From: Rhizaria sp. SCN 62-66
Taxonomy: Eukaryota > Rhizaria, unplaced
Length of the DNA stretch: 64,000 nt
Assembly (NCBI GenBank): GCA_001724265.1
Contig: MEDY01000011.1
Coordinates: 124,001-188,000 of the forward strand
Reading direction: 5' to 3'
Positions within the stretch are counted from its first letter, which is position 1. Every line of letters starts with the position of its first letter. Positions 41,731-53,204 of this stretch are shown here, piece after piece. A program made the translations under genes and the position numbers. The notes below the pieces were generated by a model, which saw only the letters and a program-made list of their open reading frames with translations, searched no databases and was not told the origin of the DNA.

Positions 41731-44700
41731 TCATCGGGGCTGCTGGTCCTTGAGGCGCGCAATGCGGGACGCAACCCAGGGGTGCGCCACCACTTCCTCA
41801 ATAAACGCGCGCTTTGCGGGGTCAGCGCGCATCATCTTAGTCATGAGATCGATGGCCGACTCAGACGCGTTGATCGAAGGGAACTGCGCCTTGTACGCCT
41901 TGATGAGGTACCGCGGGCCGTGCTTTGCTAGGCTCGCGTAGTGAACGTTGCTGCTGGACGCAAAGCCCAGGTACGGCGGCACCTTAGTCAGCATTGTGAA
42001 AAGAATCACGCCGAGTGAGTAGACGTCAGCCAGACGGCCGTCAAAGCCGTACTTGCGCCTGTAGTGCGGCGCGCACAGCCCGAGCTTGTACGCTCCACGG
42101 CAGCACTTGGAGCACACATCGCCGCGCTCCACGCACTGCGCGCAGTCGCAAACTTGTGCTGCTGCGCGCTCTTCACGCGTCAGTGCCTCATCGCGCTTTT
42201 TGGCAGCCTGCGTGACGTGGTACTGCGCGATGATCTCGGGCGCCATGTAGTCCTTGGTACCGTAGATCCCCGCCACGGGCTCCACAGACCCGGGCCCACG
42301 GCCATCAACAATGGCGCCAGGTGGCAAGTTCAGCGGGAACCTGTCGCGGTGCAACTCCGCCGCCGTAATGTCGCCGGCGCGGTCGCGGCCGTGTGCTGAG
42401 TAGTCGCTCCACGAGCTCTCCAGCTCTGCGCTGGGAACGCGCGCCTGCAGCACGTGCATGACACCGTAGTCGCTCACGCACGCGCGCGTGCGGTCACGCG
42501 AGAGCAAGATGTTGGCGGGCTTTAAGTCCAGGTGACACACGCGCTTTACGTGGTGCATGTAGTACACCGAAAGCGCAACTTGGGCAAAGAGCATTGCGAC
42601 ATGGTCTTCCGGCAGCATTTGCAGGTTTTTCACATCGCGGTTCTCGTTCAAGAAGTGGTACACGTCGCGGCCGGCCATAAACTCGCTCACAATCCAGTGG
42701 TTCTCGGGGTCTTCAGCGGGGCCGTGGAGCTCCTCGATAATAGTCGGAGTGTAGCAGTAACCAGACAGCGCGCGGTAAAAGTGCGCCTCCTCGGCCGGCG
42801 AGTCGCCAGACTTGGGCTTGTCCACGGCGCCCTTCTCGCTCTTCTTGACAGCAACCTGCTGCTCAAAGCACAGATAACCAACGGCGATCACGCCCTCGCG
42901 CGACAAACGCCACACAGACGCGGCGCGAGGCTCCGCCAGCGCGAGCGTGCGTGGGCAGTCGTCGAGGTCGGGCACGCGCGCAGCCAGTGTGAACGTCGCG
43001 CCGCCGTCGTCAGAGTACTCGAGGACAGCGCCGGCAAGACCAGCAGAGCGCCACAGCGCGTGTGCGCCAATAGTGACATGCGTGACAGGCGCAATCTCAG
43101 ACTCGGCAAAAACGAACTCAGCAATTGCGGGCGCGCGGCGCTGCTGCTGTTGCTGCAGGAGCAACTGCTGCTGGGCGCCCATCTGCTGCATCTGCTGCAA
43201 CTGCGCGCTCTGCTGCGCGCCGCCGCCGCCGCCGCCAGTCATCAGCGCCGCCGACAGCACGGGCGACACGACGAGCCCGCGCGTGAGATCCGACGCGTCC
43301 GCGAGCCACGCCAGGCGGGCGCCGGATGTCGCGTTAACGGTAAGCCGCGTGCAGCGCAGCGCAGCGGGTGCAAGGCGGCGCGTGGCGCGGAACACGGCGC
43401 CGAGGTTGGTGCGGTGCACTTCGTCGTGCAGCGTGTAGGCGCCGCAGCGCGACCACGGCGCGCCCCCCGTTACGGGGTCGATCAGCGAGTGCGTCTCCAG
43501 AGGCGTGGGGCCCTTCGCTGCAGCCACTGCAGTCGCCGTCGCCGTAGTAAGCGAGACCATGGCAGGCGGCGCGGCGCCGGCAGACGGAGACAACATCGGC
43601 TGCTGCGGTGCAAGTGCAAACGCAGCAGCGGGGACTGCGGCGGCCTCGGTTGTGACAGCGGCGGCAGACGAAGAAGACGAGGACGAAGAGGCAACAGAGA
43701 GCATTGTCTGCTCGGTGCTTTCGCCATCATTGTGCATAGAGCGCATCTCGTCGTCTTCGTCGCACGCGCAGTCGTCGCCGACAGTCACCGCAGCCGCAGT
43801 CGTCGCGGTGCCGTCAGCGCTCGAGGCGTATTGTGACTGCGACTGCAAGTGCGTCGGCGACGGACCCGTGGCGGCCGTCACTGCGGCTGCTGAGGCAAGC
43901 GCGGTGGCCACGTTTGCAGTCTGGTGACTGAGCACTGAGCTAGCAACACCGATGTGTTGCGAGCTGCAGTTACTGCCGCTTCCGCTGCGGCCGGTGCTTG
44001 AGGCCACGCTGCCGCAGTAGGCGCCGTAAGCACTGCCCGTAAACGGGGCGTTCTGTCCGTTTTGGATCTGTGCACCTGCAACCGTTGAAGCGTCGTCGAT
44101 CATTGCCACACCTGCCACGGCACCAGCAACAACGGCGGTAGAACTGTGATCGTGGCCGTGGTCCGGCATTGAGTCCGCGCGCGCGTGGCGGCCTGAGCGC
44201 CGGCGCAGGTCGTAGCCGTACAGCGCAGGCGTCTGCGCGCCGGCAGCGCCTCCGCCGTTAGCCGCTGTGGGGACAGCGGGCTGGCGCATGCGCGTCATAA
44301 TGGGCGACGAAGGCTGCGACACGCACTGCTGCACAGCGCCGTTAACGGCAACGCCGTTGTTCTTGCTCGAGGGGGCAGTTGCAGCGGGCGCGAGATTGCG
44401 GCGGCGCAGCTGTGGGCTTGATGTAATGCCACCCGTGGAGCCGCCTTGCGCGTCGAAGTCGTAGGACTCGTATTTGCCGGCGTGGACGCCGCCGTCAAAG
44501 TCGCTCGCGCGCCGCGGGCGCTGCTGCATTTGCAACTGCTGCAGCTGCTGCTGCTGCTGTTGATGAACAAACGCGTTCTGTCGACGCAGCGGCTGGCGAC
44601 GGCGCTGCTGCATGGGCGTCTGGGCCTCGGCTTCAGCTTCATCGCCGTCGACGCCGCAGTCGGTGGTGTTATCGTAGTCAGCGTCCTCGTCGTAGTGGTT

Positions 44701-46796
44701 TACGCCGTCGCTGCGCACGGTCTCTGCAACGCCCGCATTAACACCGTCGTGAACGCCGCCGTCGTCGTCGACGCCGCACTCGCTCTCGCCCTCCTCCTCC
44801 TCCTTGACCGTCGCTGGCGCCGGAGTTGCGGTGAAGAACGTCTGCTGCTGTTGCTGCGGCTGGCCAGTCTGCTGGTGATATTGGAAGTGGCCGTGGGCGC
44901 CGACGTGCGGAGAAACCGGCGGCCTGTAAGTTTGGGTTCCGTTGGCGCCGCTGTTGTTGCCGTTTGCGGCGCTGATAGCAGAGGCCGCATTGATGTTGAC
45001 GCCGAATGAGCCGACGGGCACCGAGGCCATCATCAGCATCTGCTGTTGTTGCATACCCGAGCCGTAGTGACTATAGGGCACAAACGCCGGACCGTCACCC
45101 ATCGCGGTCGCCATGGCGCTCGCAGTGTTGGCGTTTATGTTGGCACCCCCAGCGGTGCCTCCGCTCACGCCGCTAGTGTCACTGGGAAAGAGCTGCTTGC
45201 GGTACACACCGCCCTGGGCTTGGGCTCCGTTGCCGTTGCCGCCGCTGTTGTTGCCGGAACCGGAGCCGGCGCGCAGGATAGACTGCGGCGACACGATGGA
45301 GCTCGCGGGCGACGCGACTGCAACTCCGTGCTGCTGATGGGCGTAATGACCGTGCGCCGCGGTGTTGTTAACGGCAGCGCTGCCGTTGTGGTCAAAGCCG
45401 TAGTGGCCTTGGACAACAGCGCCAGCGCTGTGACCGTGGCTGTGGCCATGCGCGGCGGTGTAGCCCAGCACGGGCGAGGGCGACGAGTAGAACCCGTGGC
45501 CTGACGCCGACACGGCGCCAGAAACACTGCCCGAGGCAGCGCCGGAGACGGACGCGGACGCGGATGCCGAGGCTGACGCAGCAGAGGCGGCAAAATGGCC
45601 AATCCCGGGGGACGGGGAGGCAGAGGTAGAGGCAGAGAAGCTGCCGGGCGCGGGTGCTGTCGTCGCCGGCGAGACGGAAACCGAGACAGAGCCGGGGCCG
45701 GGACTGTGCATAGCCTGGCCGGCTCCGTTCTTGCTGGGTGAGACCGAAGTGAGGTGAGCGGAGCTGGTGTGGAGATTTGCGGTCGCCGAAACCGTGTTAG
45801 CGTTTGCGCCCCAGAAGCTCTGCTTGGCAAAGAGGCAGTACTCGAGACGGCGCTCCAACTCGGACGCGTCGGGGCCAGAAAGCTGAACAAATGCAGAACA
45901 ATATAAACAGAGGTGAGAATTTAAATAGTTTGCTGCAATATGTAGGCATGAAATGAAAATAACTCTAAATTAAGTTATTTTAACTAGACGTGTTTGTAAG
46001 CAACAGAGAAACTTTCGATTAACTTGAAGCGCGACTTCAAGTCGACTTGAAGCGAGGAGGGGGAGAATACTGAATCGAATGAAACGCACCTGTGAGCGGT
46101 CGGGGCTTGTCAGAAGAGACTGGCAGTAGCGAATAGAAGCGTCAAGCCACTCGGCAACCATGGCCCACGACACGGTCGCGGGGGAAGTCTTGCGCAGCAC
46201 AGCGATGTGGCTCCGGATTCTGTCGGACACGTGCAGTCCAGGAAGGGCAAGCGTAAAATTCAAGTAGTTTTTGTGAGTTAAAGCTGAAGTTAAGTCAAAA
46301 TTTAAAGCTAAAAACAGGTATTTCATTCTTAAAAAACGTACTCGAGATAGAGCTCCTGCGCAGTGGGTGTGGTGTGGCTCTGCGCAATATGTGTTTGCGC
46401 GGCGGCCGAGGTCTGAGTCTGGCCCTGAGTCTGCAGCTGCACCGCTGCAGCGCCGTCGTACGCTCCGCGCGGAAACCTGCGGACGCGTTGCATCTCACGC
46501 GGAGAGTCGTCCGTCATGGCTGATGCGTCTTGAAGCGCGTCACTTCCGGCGGTTCCCGCGACGTTGGTCGACGGGTGGTGAGGGGACGGTGAGAGTTGTT
46601 GCTGCTGTTGCTGATGCATCTGCTGAAGGTAGAGATGCGGCGAAGGCACAGATGTCTGCGCGGCGGGCTTACTCTGCGCGGGCGGGGTGCCACTTGTAGA
46701 AGCAGGCTGCGCGGGCATAAAGGTGTCGTGAGAGTGCTGCAGGATGGCGCGGCCAGCGGAGCTGAAGGCCGAGCGGCCGTGGAGGTTCGCAGACAT
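41731..46796 (-). CDS. Atypical Ser/Thr-type protein kinase with split N-lobe and Cys-rich insertion, three exons
   Basis: Exons 46796-46342, 46219-46090 and 45882-41731 (donors GTACGT and GTGCGT) give 1,578 aa. The N-terminus is Gln/Ser-rich. A short helical segment spans exons 2-3. About 900 residues of Ser/Gly/Gln low complexity follow, and the kinase domain is at the C-terminus. Seen: strand YTLHDEVHRTNLGAVFRAT, then a ~180-residue insert with poly-Gln and a beta-rich stretch, then the VAVKK lysine strand, catalytic loop HLDLKPAN (Leu for the usual Arg), DYG instead of DFG, GTKDYMAPEI, and DVYSLGVILFTML. Between APE and the DVYS helix lies an insert with C-x-C-x2-C, C-x2-C-C and C-x2-H groups, a candidate zinc-binding module. 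Lys, catalytic Asp, Asn and metal-binding Asp are all present, so activity is plausible. Substrate and pathway are unknown; no known kinase family was recognised. Confidence 0.88.
45883..46089 (-). other. Intron 2 of the atypical kinase gene
   Basis: Donor GTGCGT after TCA CAG, acceptor TTGTTCAG before CTT TCT GGC, both phase 0. The downstream exon has no ATG near its start, so the upstream exons are required for initiation. Confidence 0.8.
46220..46341 (-). other. Intron 1 of the atypical kinase gene
   Basis: Donor GTACGT and acceptor TCCGACAG. This is the acceptor I found that joins exon 1 (ending in GA) to exon 2 in phase. Other AG sites upstream (for example near 46265) leave the wrong phase, so the model is reasonable but not unique. 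Confidence 0.65.
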
Positions 46797-47813
46797 GATA
46801 GGGAAGGGTCGAGGCTCTCTCGGAAACACTTAAAGTAACGCGTAATCCAGAAATTAAAACAACCCAAAGCTGCTATAAAACATAAGAATTTCAGAAGTAA
46901 AGAAATAAATGCGACATAAACGAAATAAACGCGGGTAATTGAGATGATTTGAAGCAAGTTGGCGGATCACATCAACGGCTGACTGGATGCAGAAACATCA
47001 CTTATAAAGTCGCATAAACGTCACTTTAAGAAAATAATAAAAAGAAAATCCAATAATTTGTTACACATTATTTTCGAACTTTAACTTATCATCTGATAAC
47101 CACCGTTATAAATACGAAGACAGAGCAGGACAAAGTGATGCTTTGTTGCGTCTTGAGCCGCCCTCCATATCGGTTCGGCAGTCGTGGTGGCTCTACTTTT
47201 TGTTGTGGTCGGTTCCGCCTTGGCACGAGATCGCAAGGAGATCTGCAATGTAGACCGCGCGTCTGTGCGAGAAAACGCCTCGATATAGTAAAGATAAACT
47301 TAAAGAAATCGCGAATGCCGCGTCTAAAGAGAAATTGCTGAAATAAACTACGTAATTTGTGTATGGAGGACGCAGGAATCCCGCGTTTTAAGATAGACCT
47401 TGGCTGGGAGGGGGCAAACGGCCATACACCTGGCCAGGTGTGCGCAGTGTCACGGAGCGAAAGTACCGCATGACACGCGCTTCAAAAGAAAAATAATGAA
47501 AGAGTATATCCAAAACGGATCGGCGCAAAACACCCAAGGCTCCAAGTGCTCGCGACAGTGATGCATGCGACTTGAAGCGTACGGTGTGTAGCCGCGGCCG
47601 CCGCCAAGATCAGTCTCTTCAAGTTGGGGGCGCAATGCGCGGCCTCAAACGGAGGCATCGCGCGGGCGCTAAACGACGCACAAAACGTCAGGAAAAGAAA
47701 AAGGGATAATTTTGAGTCGCAAGCATCAGTTGAGTGCAATAGTCATCAAGGTCGCAATGCGACTCACAGTCCTTGGCGACACCTGCATGAGATGTGTTTT
47801 AAGTCAAGTCGCC
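46797..47813. other. Intergenic region upstream of kinase and downstream of TMEM223-like gene
   Basis: About 1 kb, mixed AT-rich and GC-rich. It contains the kinase promoter and the 3' region of the neighbouring minus-strand gene. Open frames are short and lack motifs. Nothing else was recognised. Confidence 0.55.
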
Positions 47814-49613
47814 TTAGTCCTTCTTGCCCTCGCGCGCCTCATCCTTCTCGCGCATGCGCTGCTTGGAGCGCTCGAGCCTGATACCTTCCTTGCCGCGGAT
47901 GTCCTCGAGGTCCAGACCGAGCAGGCGCTCCGTGGCGGCCTCGTTGAGCACGTGGCCGTCGGCGGGGAGGAAGTAAAGCTTCGGGCACAGCGAGTTGACC
48001 AAGCGCTGGAACGGCGTCGTGGCCTGATGGTACGCAAAATTGGCCGCCTCCGCAAGCGGGAGGTCGCCGCTGAAGCGCTCCGTGTCAAAGGAGAAGAACC
48101 CAACCTTCTTCTTGGGCTGCTTGGGCTTCTCCTCGCTGTGGGCCTCCTCGCCAGTCAACTCGGCCTTGCGCGCGTCGAGACTGAGCTCGGCGTCGCGCCG
48201 CTTCTGCTCCGCGGCCTGCATCGCCGCCTTGGCCTCGGCGATGCGCGTGTGCAGCGAGCGCGGCGGGCGCTTGACTTCCTCGCCCTTCTCCTCAGCTTCG
48301 CTGATCAGCTTGTCGACGTGCTCCTTGATGTCCTCGCGCATGTACGGCGCGTAGGGCGGGATCAGCAGGCACTGCGCGCCGGTCATCCAGCGCACAATGC
48401 GCAGACGCAGGTCGGGCACCATGTCCAGAGTGAGCACCGACGCCACGGGGATGCGTGCAGTACGGGGCGGGTTCGAGACCGTGGCGCGGATCGGCGACGA
48501 GAGCGGAAAGCCGCGCGGGAGCAGAGTCAGGACCTACAAATGAATACATAAGACCGCAAACAGAATGAAAGATCATCAATATGAGCGAGATAAATAGATG
48601 CGTGATCGAACAGAAAGTTTAAAGAGAAGGAATTTCAAAACACTGAAAAGAAGAGCCCAACTGAAACGCTCTGTTTAAGTGGGACGTACAAGATCCTTAG
48701 TGCGCGGGCAAAGCTGGACGCGCGAGACGACGTCGGAGGAAAACGCGGGCGCAAACTGCATGACAATGAGGCCCAGCCAAGCAGTGGTGGAGAACCAAAA
48801 CTCAGGCGCGAAGACGTACGACGACAGCGACGACGCCAGGCAGTACGCACCGAAGACGCGGTTCAGCTTGCCGCGCATGACGAGCAACTGCGTGCCGATG
48901 TCGTACCGCACCGCGGGCTCGGCGGCGAAAATGTCCAGCAGCTCCGGCACCGCAGACGCCGCCGCGTCGGGCTCCTCTGCGTTCTCAACGGCACCGCTGA
49001 CAGCTTCGGCGGCGGCCGCGCTCTCGGCCGCAGAGACCGGCACGGCGGGGGAGTCGTGCGCGTGGCCGGGGGCGCCGGCGGCGCCGGCAGCGGCGACGTG
49101 CTGGTGCTGGTAGTGGGCGGCGGCGGCGGCGGCGGCAGCGGCAGCGGCGGCTGCAGCCGCAGCGGCGGGGTCGGTGGCGGGGTGGTCATGCGCGATGGGC
49201 GCAACAGGAGCAGCGGCGGCGGCGCCGTGAGCAACGTTGTGCGCGTTAACGTGGGCCGCAGCAGCAGCATGATCAGCGTGATCCTTGTCCTTGTGATGAT
49301 CGTTGTTGTTGTGCGAGTGCGGGTGCGAGGTCGAGAAGACGCGGAGGGGCGCGGCGGCCTGCAGCGCGCCAGCGAGGGCGGGCTGGGCAGCAAGAGTGGC
49401 GCGGACGGAGGCGTTCAGGTTGCGCTGCTGCTGCAGCTGCTGCAGAGCGTTGGCGCTGATCCGAAAAGTCTTGGCACCAGAGGTACTGGTGCTGAAGAGA
49501 GTGACGGGAACGGATACTTTGGCAGCAGAGCCTGCGGCGCTGGTGGCACCAGAATGCAGCGCACGCGTCAGCTTAGTGGCTGCGGCGGTCGAAGAGACAC
49601 AGCGACGAAGCAT
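47814..49613 (-). CDS. Mitochondrial inner-membrane-type protein, TMEM70/TMEM223-like (tentative), two exons
   Basis: Exons 49613-48690 and 48533-47814 (intron 156 nt, donor GTACGT, acceptor TTTGTAG, phase 0) give 547 aa. Seen: an N-terminal leader MLRRCVSSTAAATKLTRALH with no acids and several Arg/Lys, typical of mitochondrial targeting. A His/Ala/Asp-rich linker follows with a 17-residue Ala run. Two hydrophobic segments (VFGAYCLASSLSSYVFA and STTAWLGLIVMQFAP) follow a YDIGTQLLVMRGKLNRVFG lead. The second exon has a beta-like stretch, a Lys/Glu-rich helix and the late motif KLYFLPADGHVLN. This order (leader, two close membrane helices, matrix beta segment ending in a YFL-x2-x-G motif) resembles the TMEM70/TMEM186/TMEM223 family, linked to respiratory-complex assembly. 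That family call is inference. ATG 49613 is chosen because the upstream frame extends only to a TTG. Confidence 0.85.
48534..48689 (-). other. Intron in TMEM223-like gene
   Basis: Donor GTACGT after AAG GAT CTT, acceptor CATTTGTAG before GTC CTG ACT. Phase 0 on both sides; reading through the donor meets a stop within a few codons. Confidence 0.88.
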
Positions 49614-50219
49614 GGGTCTATGGGGTATCAAGGGGGGAAGAGATTAGACAAGGAGAGAGTGGGAATCGGGCATACAGTCATTCAAGAAGCAGATGCTTCT
49701 ATCAAGCAGTGCTATCAAGAGGGCTAGCGAATGATAAAGAACAGCTACAGGATCAGGCTACACAAGCCATATAAACGAGCTCAGGTGCAATTCTAGCAAA
49801 GTGTTAGCATGCGTTTTGACGACAGGATTTCTGAGATAACGTCTCTTGAAAAACTTGTGGTTGGGCCACGTGGCGGTCGTAGTAGCCCGCCAAACGAAAA
49901 CGCTTGGACCGAAAAATCTATCTCGGGCAACCTTCGGCCAACCATCGCAGTCCGGTTTCACATTTGTGTGGGTCGTAAATTCGTCATTTCTTAAAATAAT
50001 CTCACAGACCTGACATCTCACTCAATTTTTTATATGAAAATTGCAAAATCATTTGACTAACCAAGCGAGATTGCCTCCATATCCCTTTGACAGTTTCCTC
50101 TCGTCTCCAGCACCACCGCCCCTTGCTGCTTCGACTTTGCCCCCTTCTTCGCGCCCCCGCGTTCACTTCTCGGGCTTTTTAGCGCTTATTGCCCTGCGCC
50201 TTAACGCTTTTTGTCCGCG
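49614..50219. promoter_or_regulatory. Shared divergent promoter region of TMEM223-like gene and MCM4
   Basis: 606 bp between two start codons facing away from each other. It contains an E2F-type element at 49885-49894. The 150 bp before the MCM4 ATG is pyrimidine-rich. No open frame with coding character. Confidence 0.6.
49885..49894 (-). promoter_or_regulatory. E2F/DP-like binding site upstream of MCM4
   Basis: GCCCGCCAAA, reverse complement TTTGGCGGGC, an exact match to the classical E2F consensus TTTSGCGSG. It lies about 325 bp before the MCM4 start codon. MCM genes are standard E2F targets in animals and plants. Function here is inferred from position and motif only; a single 10-bp match can arise by chance. 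Confidence 0.45.
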
Positions 50220-53204
50220 ATGTCTGACCGCTCGTACAATACGCCCTCGTCGCCGGGCTCCAGCACCGGCCCGCGCACCCCGGCCAACAACGCAAACGCC
50301 GCTGACGCCCCCGCCGCCGGTGCTGCCGGCCGCGCACGCTCGCTCCACTACACCCCGCACTCGTCCCAGACGGATTTCAGCGAGCCCAACTCTTCCTCTG
50401 CGCCGCGCACGCCCTCCGTCGGCTCCTTGGGCCCCCAGAGCGCCGCCCACAGCCATGGCTCGCAGTCGCCCTACACCAGCGCCGGCGCCGGCTCCTCCGC
50501 CGGCGGCAGCGCCGGCCATGAGCGCCCCATCGGCCTGCGCCGCCGCGAGCTCGGCATTGGCGCCTACTACGCGTCTCCACGCTCCTTCCGCAGCACGCCC
50601 AGCGCGGCCAACGCCAGCGCCAGCAGCGCGCGCGGGCCCGTCACCCCCGGCTCCGCCCGCGGCAGGAACAACAACGCCAACAACAACAACAATAGCAGCG
50701 ACGCGTCGTCCTCGGCGCGTGACCGCGGCAGCAGCGGCAGCGACGGCCACGGCGGCGGCGGCGGCGGCAGCAGCGGCGGCCGCGGCGGCGACGACGACAA
50801 CGAGGAGGAGCCTCCGTCCTCGCAGGGCCCCGGCAGCACGGGCGGCGCGGCGTCCTCCGCGGCGCACCAGCAGCGCATGGCGTCGGACGAGAAGACCTGG
50901 GGCGCGCCCTTCGCGCTGGCCGAGTGTTACGCGCGCTGCCACGCCTTCCTCGTTGGTTACATCGACGAGGCCTCGGCCGCGGGCACCGAGTCCTCGCTGG
51001 CGTCCGCCGCCGCCGCCGCCGTGCCGGGCCAGGCGTGCCCGGCGCTGTACGTCAAGGTGCTGGACGAAGGCGAGGACTGGGACCTCAAGTTTGTCAACTT
51101 TGACTCGGCGCACCTGCACCAGTTCGACCCCGTGTTGTACCAGTGGCTCGTCCACTACCCGCACTACGTCGTCGAGATGCTCGATCTCGCTATCAACGAA
51201 ATCCGCGACGCGCGCCACCCCGCGGCCGCCGCGGTCGGGCGCGCGCGCGTCAACATGCGTCCTTACGGGCTGATCACACCGACCGCGATGCGCCAGATTG
51301 ACCCCTCGGCCATCGACACGCTCGTCAGCATCAAGGGCATGGTCGTGCGCACTGGCTCCGTGCTGCCCGAGCTCTCCATCGCGTGCTTCAAGTGCTGCGC
51401 GTGCAACGCCGAGACGCAGAGCAACGTGGAGCACGGCGAAGTCAAGGAGCCCGCGCGCTGCGTCGTGTGCCAGCGCGCACGCTCGATGCAGCTCATGCAC
51501 AACCTCAACACCTTCACCGACAAGCAGCTCATCAAGATCCAGGAGACGCCCGACGAAGTCCCCGACGGCGAAACGCCCCACACCTTCACCGTATTCGCGT
51601 ACGAGGACCTGGTTGACGCCGTCAAGCCCGGCGACCGCATCGAGATCACGGGCGTGTACCGCGCGCAGCCCGTGCGCGTGAACCCCAAGCGCCGCGCTCA
51701 GCGCTCCGTGTTACGTGCCTACCTCGACACGGTCCACTTTAAGAAGCTCGCCGCGCACGGCGCCGCGCCCGGCGTCACGGCCGAGTCGGCCGAGCAGGCC
51801 GCAGCGATGGCGCTCGCGCTGTCCAACAGCAACGGCGACAGCGCGGGCGCGGGCGCGGGCGGCGGCGGCGCGGGCCGCGGCGGCGACGGCGGGCAGACTC
51901 TCCAGGCCGTGCGCGAGCGCCTGGAGGCCGAGGTGCGCGCGCTGGCTACGGACCGCAACGTCTACAATCGGCTCGTCAAGTCGCTCGCGCCGTCCATCTA
52001 CCGCATGGACGATGTCAAGAAGGGTCTGCTGTGCCTGCTCTTCGGCGGCTCCAACGCCGGCGTCGGCGCCGGACAAGGCCGGTTCCGCGGCGAGCTCAAC
52101 GTGCTCATGTGCGGCGACCCCGGCACGTCAAAGTCGCAGCTGCTGCAGTACGTACACAAGCTCGCGCCGCGCGGCATCTACACCTCTGGCAAGGGCTCCT
52201 CCGCGGTCGGTCTGACTGCGTACATCGCGCGCGACCCGGCGTCGCGTGAGCTGGTGCTCGAGTCGGGTGCGCTCGTGCTCTCGGATCGCGGCGTGTGCTG
52301 CATCGACGAGTTCGACAAGATGAACGAGTCGACGCGCTCCACGCTTCACGAAGTCATGGAGCAGCAGACGGTCTCGATCGCCAAGGCGGGCATCGTATGC
52401 ACGCTTAACGCGCGCACGTCGATCCTCGCCTCGGCGAACCCGAAGCAGAGTCGGTACAACCCGCGTCTATCTGTCGTCGAGAACATCGAGCTGGGCCCGA
52501 CGCTGCTGTCGCGCTTTGACCTCATCTACCTCATCCTTGACCAGCCCAACGCGGCCTCGGACCTGCACCTGGCGCGCCACCTCATCGGGATGTACTACGC
52601 GGACCGCGACGCGCCCGCCCGCGCCGCCGATGTGATCCCCACGCAGACGCTCGCGCATTACATCTCGTACGCGCGTCGCCACGTGCACCCGGAGCTGGAC
52701 AACGACGCCGCGACGGCGCTGGTCGACGCCTACGTGGAGCTGCGCGAAAAGGGCAACACGGGGAACCGGCGCATCGTGACGGCGACGCCCCGCCAGCTCG
52801 AGTCGCTGATCCGGCTCTCCGAGGCGCTGGCGCGCATGCGTCTGTCGCCCGTGGTGACGCGCTGGGAGGTCGACGAGGCGAAGCGGCTAATGCAGGTCGC
52901 CACGCAGGCCACGGCGACCGACGCCGCGACGGGCCGCATCGACATGTCTATCCTCACCACCGGCGTGTCTTCCAGCGACCGTGAGACGGCCCAGGCGCGC
53001 ATCGCAGAGGTCATCGAGCACTGCCGCACGCACCTCATGGCCACGCAGGCGCGCAAGATGACCATCGCACGCTTTCGCGCGCTGTGCATGGAGGCCGTGG
53101 GGCTCTCGTCCGCCGTCGCCAACCTGCTCGTGGAGCAGATCACGTTCGAGCGCGTCGCCGTCAAGGAAGGACAGATGCTCAACTTCAGCAACCTCCAGTT
53201 TTAA
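50220..53204 (+). CDS. MCM4: DNA replication licensing factor MCM4
   Basis: Intronless, 994 aa, ATG 50220 to TAA (the frame extends only to a TTG 9 nt upstream). Subunit of the MCM2-7 replicative helicase in the nucleus. Seen: a Ser/Pro/Gly-rich disordered N-tail (about 1-215) with SP/TP sites expected for CDK/DDK. The N-terminal OB/zinc domain has CFKCCAC...CVVC at about 390-420, followed by a stretch (DKQLIKIQETPDEVPDGETP, PGDRIEITGVYRAQPVRVNP) that is closely MCM4-like. The AAA+ core has Walker A GDPGTSKS (about 632-639), TSGKGSSAVGLTAY, Walker B CIDEFDKMNE (about 694-703) and arginine finger SRFD. A winged-helix C-terminus follows. Insertions of Gly/Ala runs near 51830-51890 are lineage-specific. 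The paralogue call rests on the zinc-domain neighbourhood and the AAA+ stretch HEVMEQQTVSIAKAGIVCTL. Confidence 0.97.
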   Translation: MSDRSYNTPSSPGSSTGPRTPANNANAADAPAAGAAGRARSLHYTPHSSQTDFSEPNSSSAPRTPSVGSLGPQSAAHSHGSQSPYTSAGAGSSAGGSAGHERPIGLRRRELGIGAYYASPRSFRSTPSAANASASSARGPVTPGSARGRNNNANNNNNSSDASSSARDRGSSGSDGHGGGGGGSSGGRGGDDDNEEEPPSSQGPGSTGGAASSAAHQQRMASDEKTWGAPFALAECYARCHAFLVGYIDEASAAGTESSLASAAAAAVPGQACPALYVKVLDEGEDWDLKFVNFDSAHLHQFDPVLYQWLVHYPHYVVEMLDLAINEIRDARHPAAAAVGRARVNMRPYGLITPTAMRQIDPSAIDTLVSIKGMVVRTGSVLPELSIACFKCCACNAETQSNVEHGEVKEPARCVVCQRARSMQLMHNLNTFTDKQLIKIQETPDEVPDGETPHTFTVFAYEDLVDAVKPGDRIEITGVYRAQPVRVNPKRRAQRSVLRAYLDTVHFKKLAAHGAAPGVTAESAEQAAAMALALSNSNGDSAGAGAGGGGAGRGGDGGQTLQAVRERLEAEVRALATDRNVYNRLVKSLAPSIYRMDDVKKGLLCLLFGGSNAGVGAGQGRFRGELNVLMCGDPGTSKSQLLQYVHKLAPRGIYTSGKGSSAVGLTAYIARDPASRELVLESGALVLSDRGVCCIDEFDKMNESTRSTLHEVMEQQTVSIAKAGIVCTLNARTSILASANPKQSRYNPRLSVVENIELGPTLLSRFDLIYLILDQPNAASDLHLARHLIGMYYADRDAPARAADVIPTQTLAHYISYARRHVHPELDNDAATALVDAYVELREKGNTGNRRIVTATPRQLESLIRLSEALARMRLSPVVTRWEVDEAKRLMQVATQATATDAATGRIDMSILTTGVSSSDRETAQARIAEVIEHCRTHLMATQARKMTIARFRALCMEAVGLSSAVANLLVEQITFERVAVKEGQMLNFSNLQF

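Noticed and set aside
50163-51581. 472-codon minus-strand open frame
   Set aside because: Antisense to MCM4, whose sense frame is beyond doubt.
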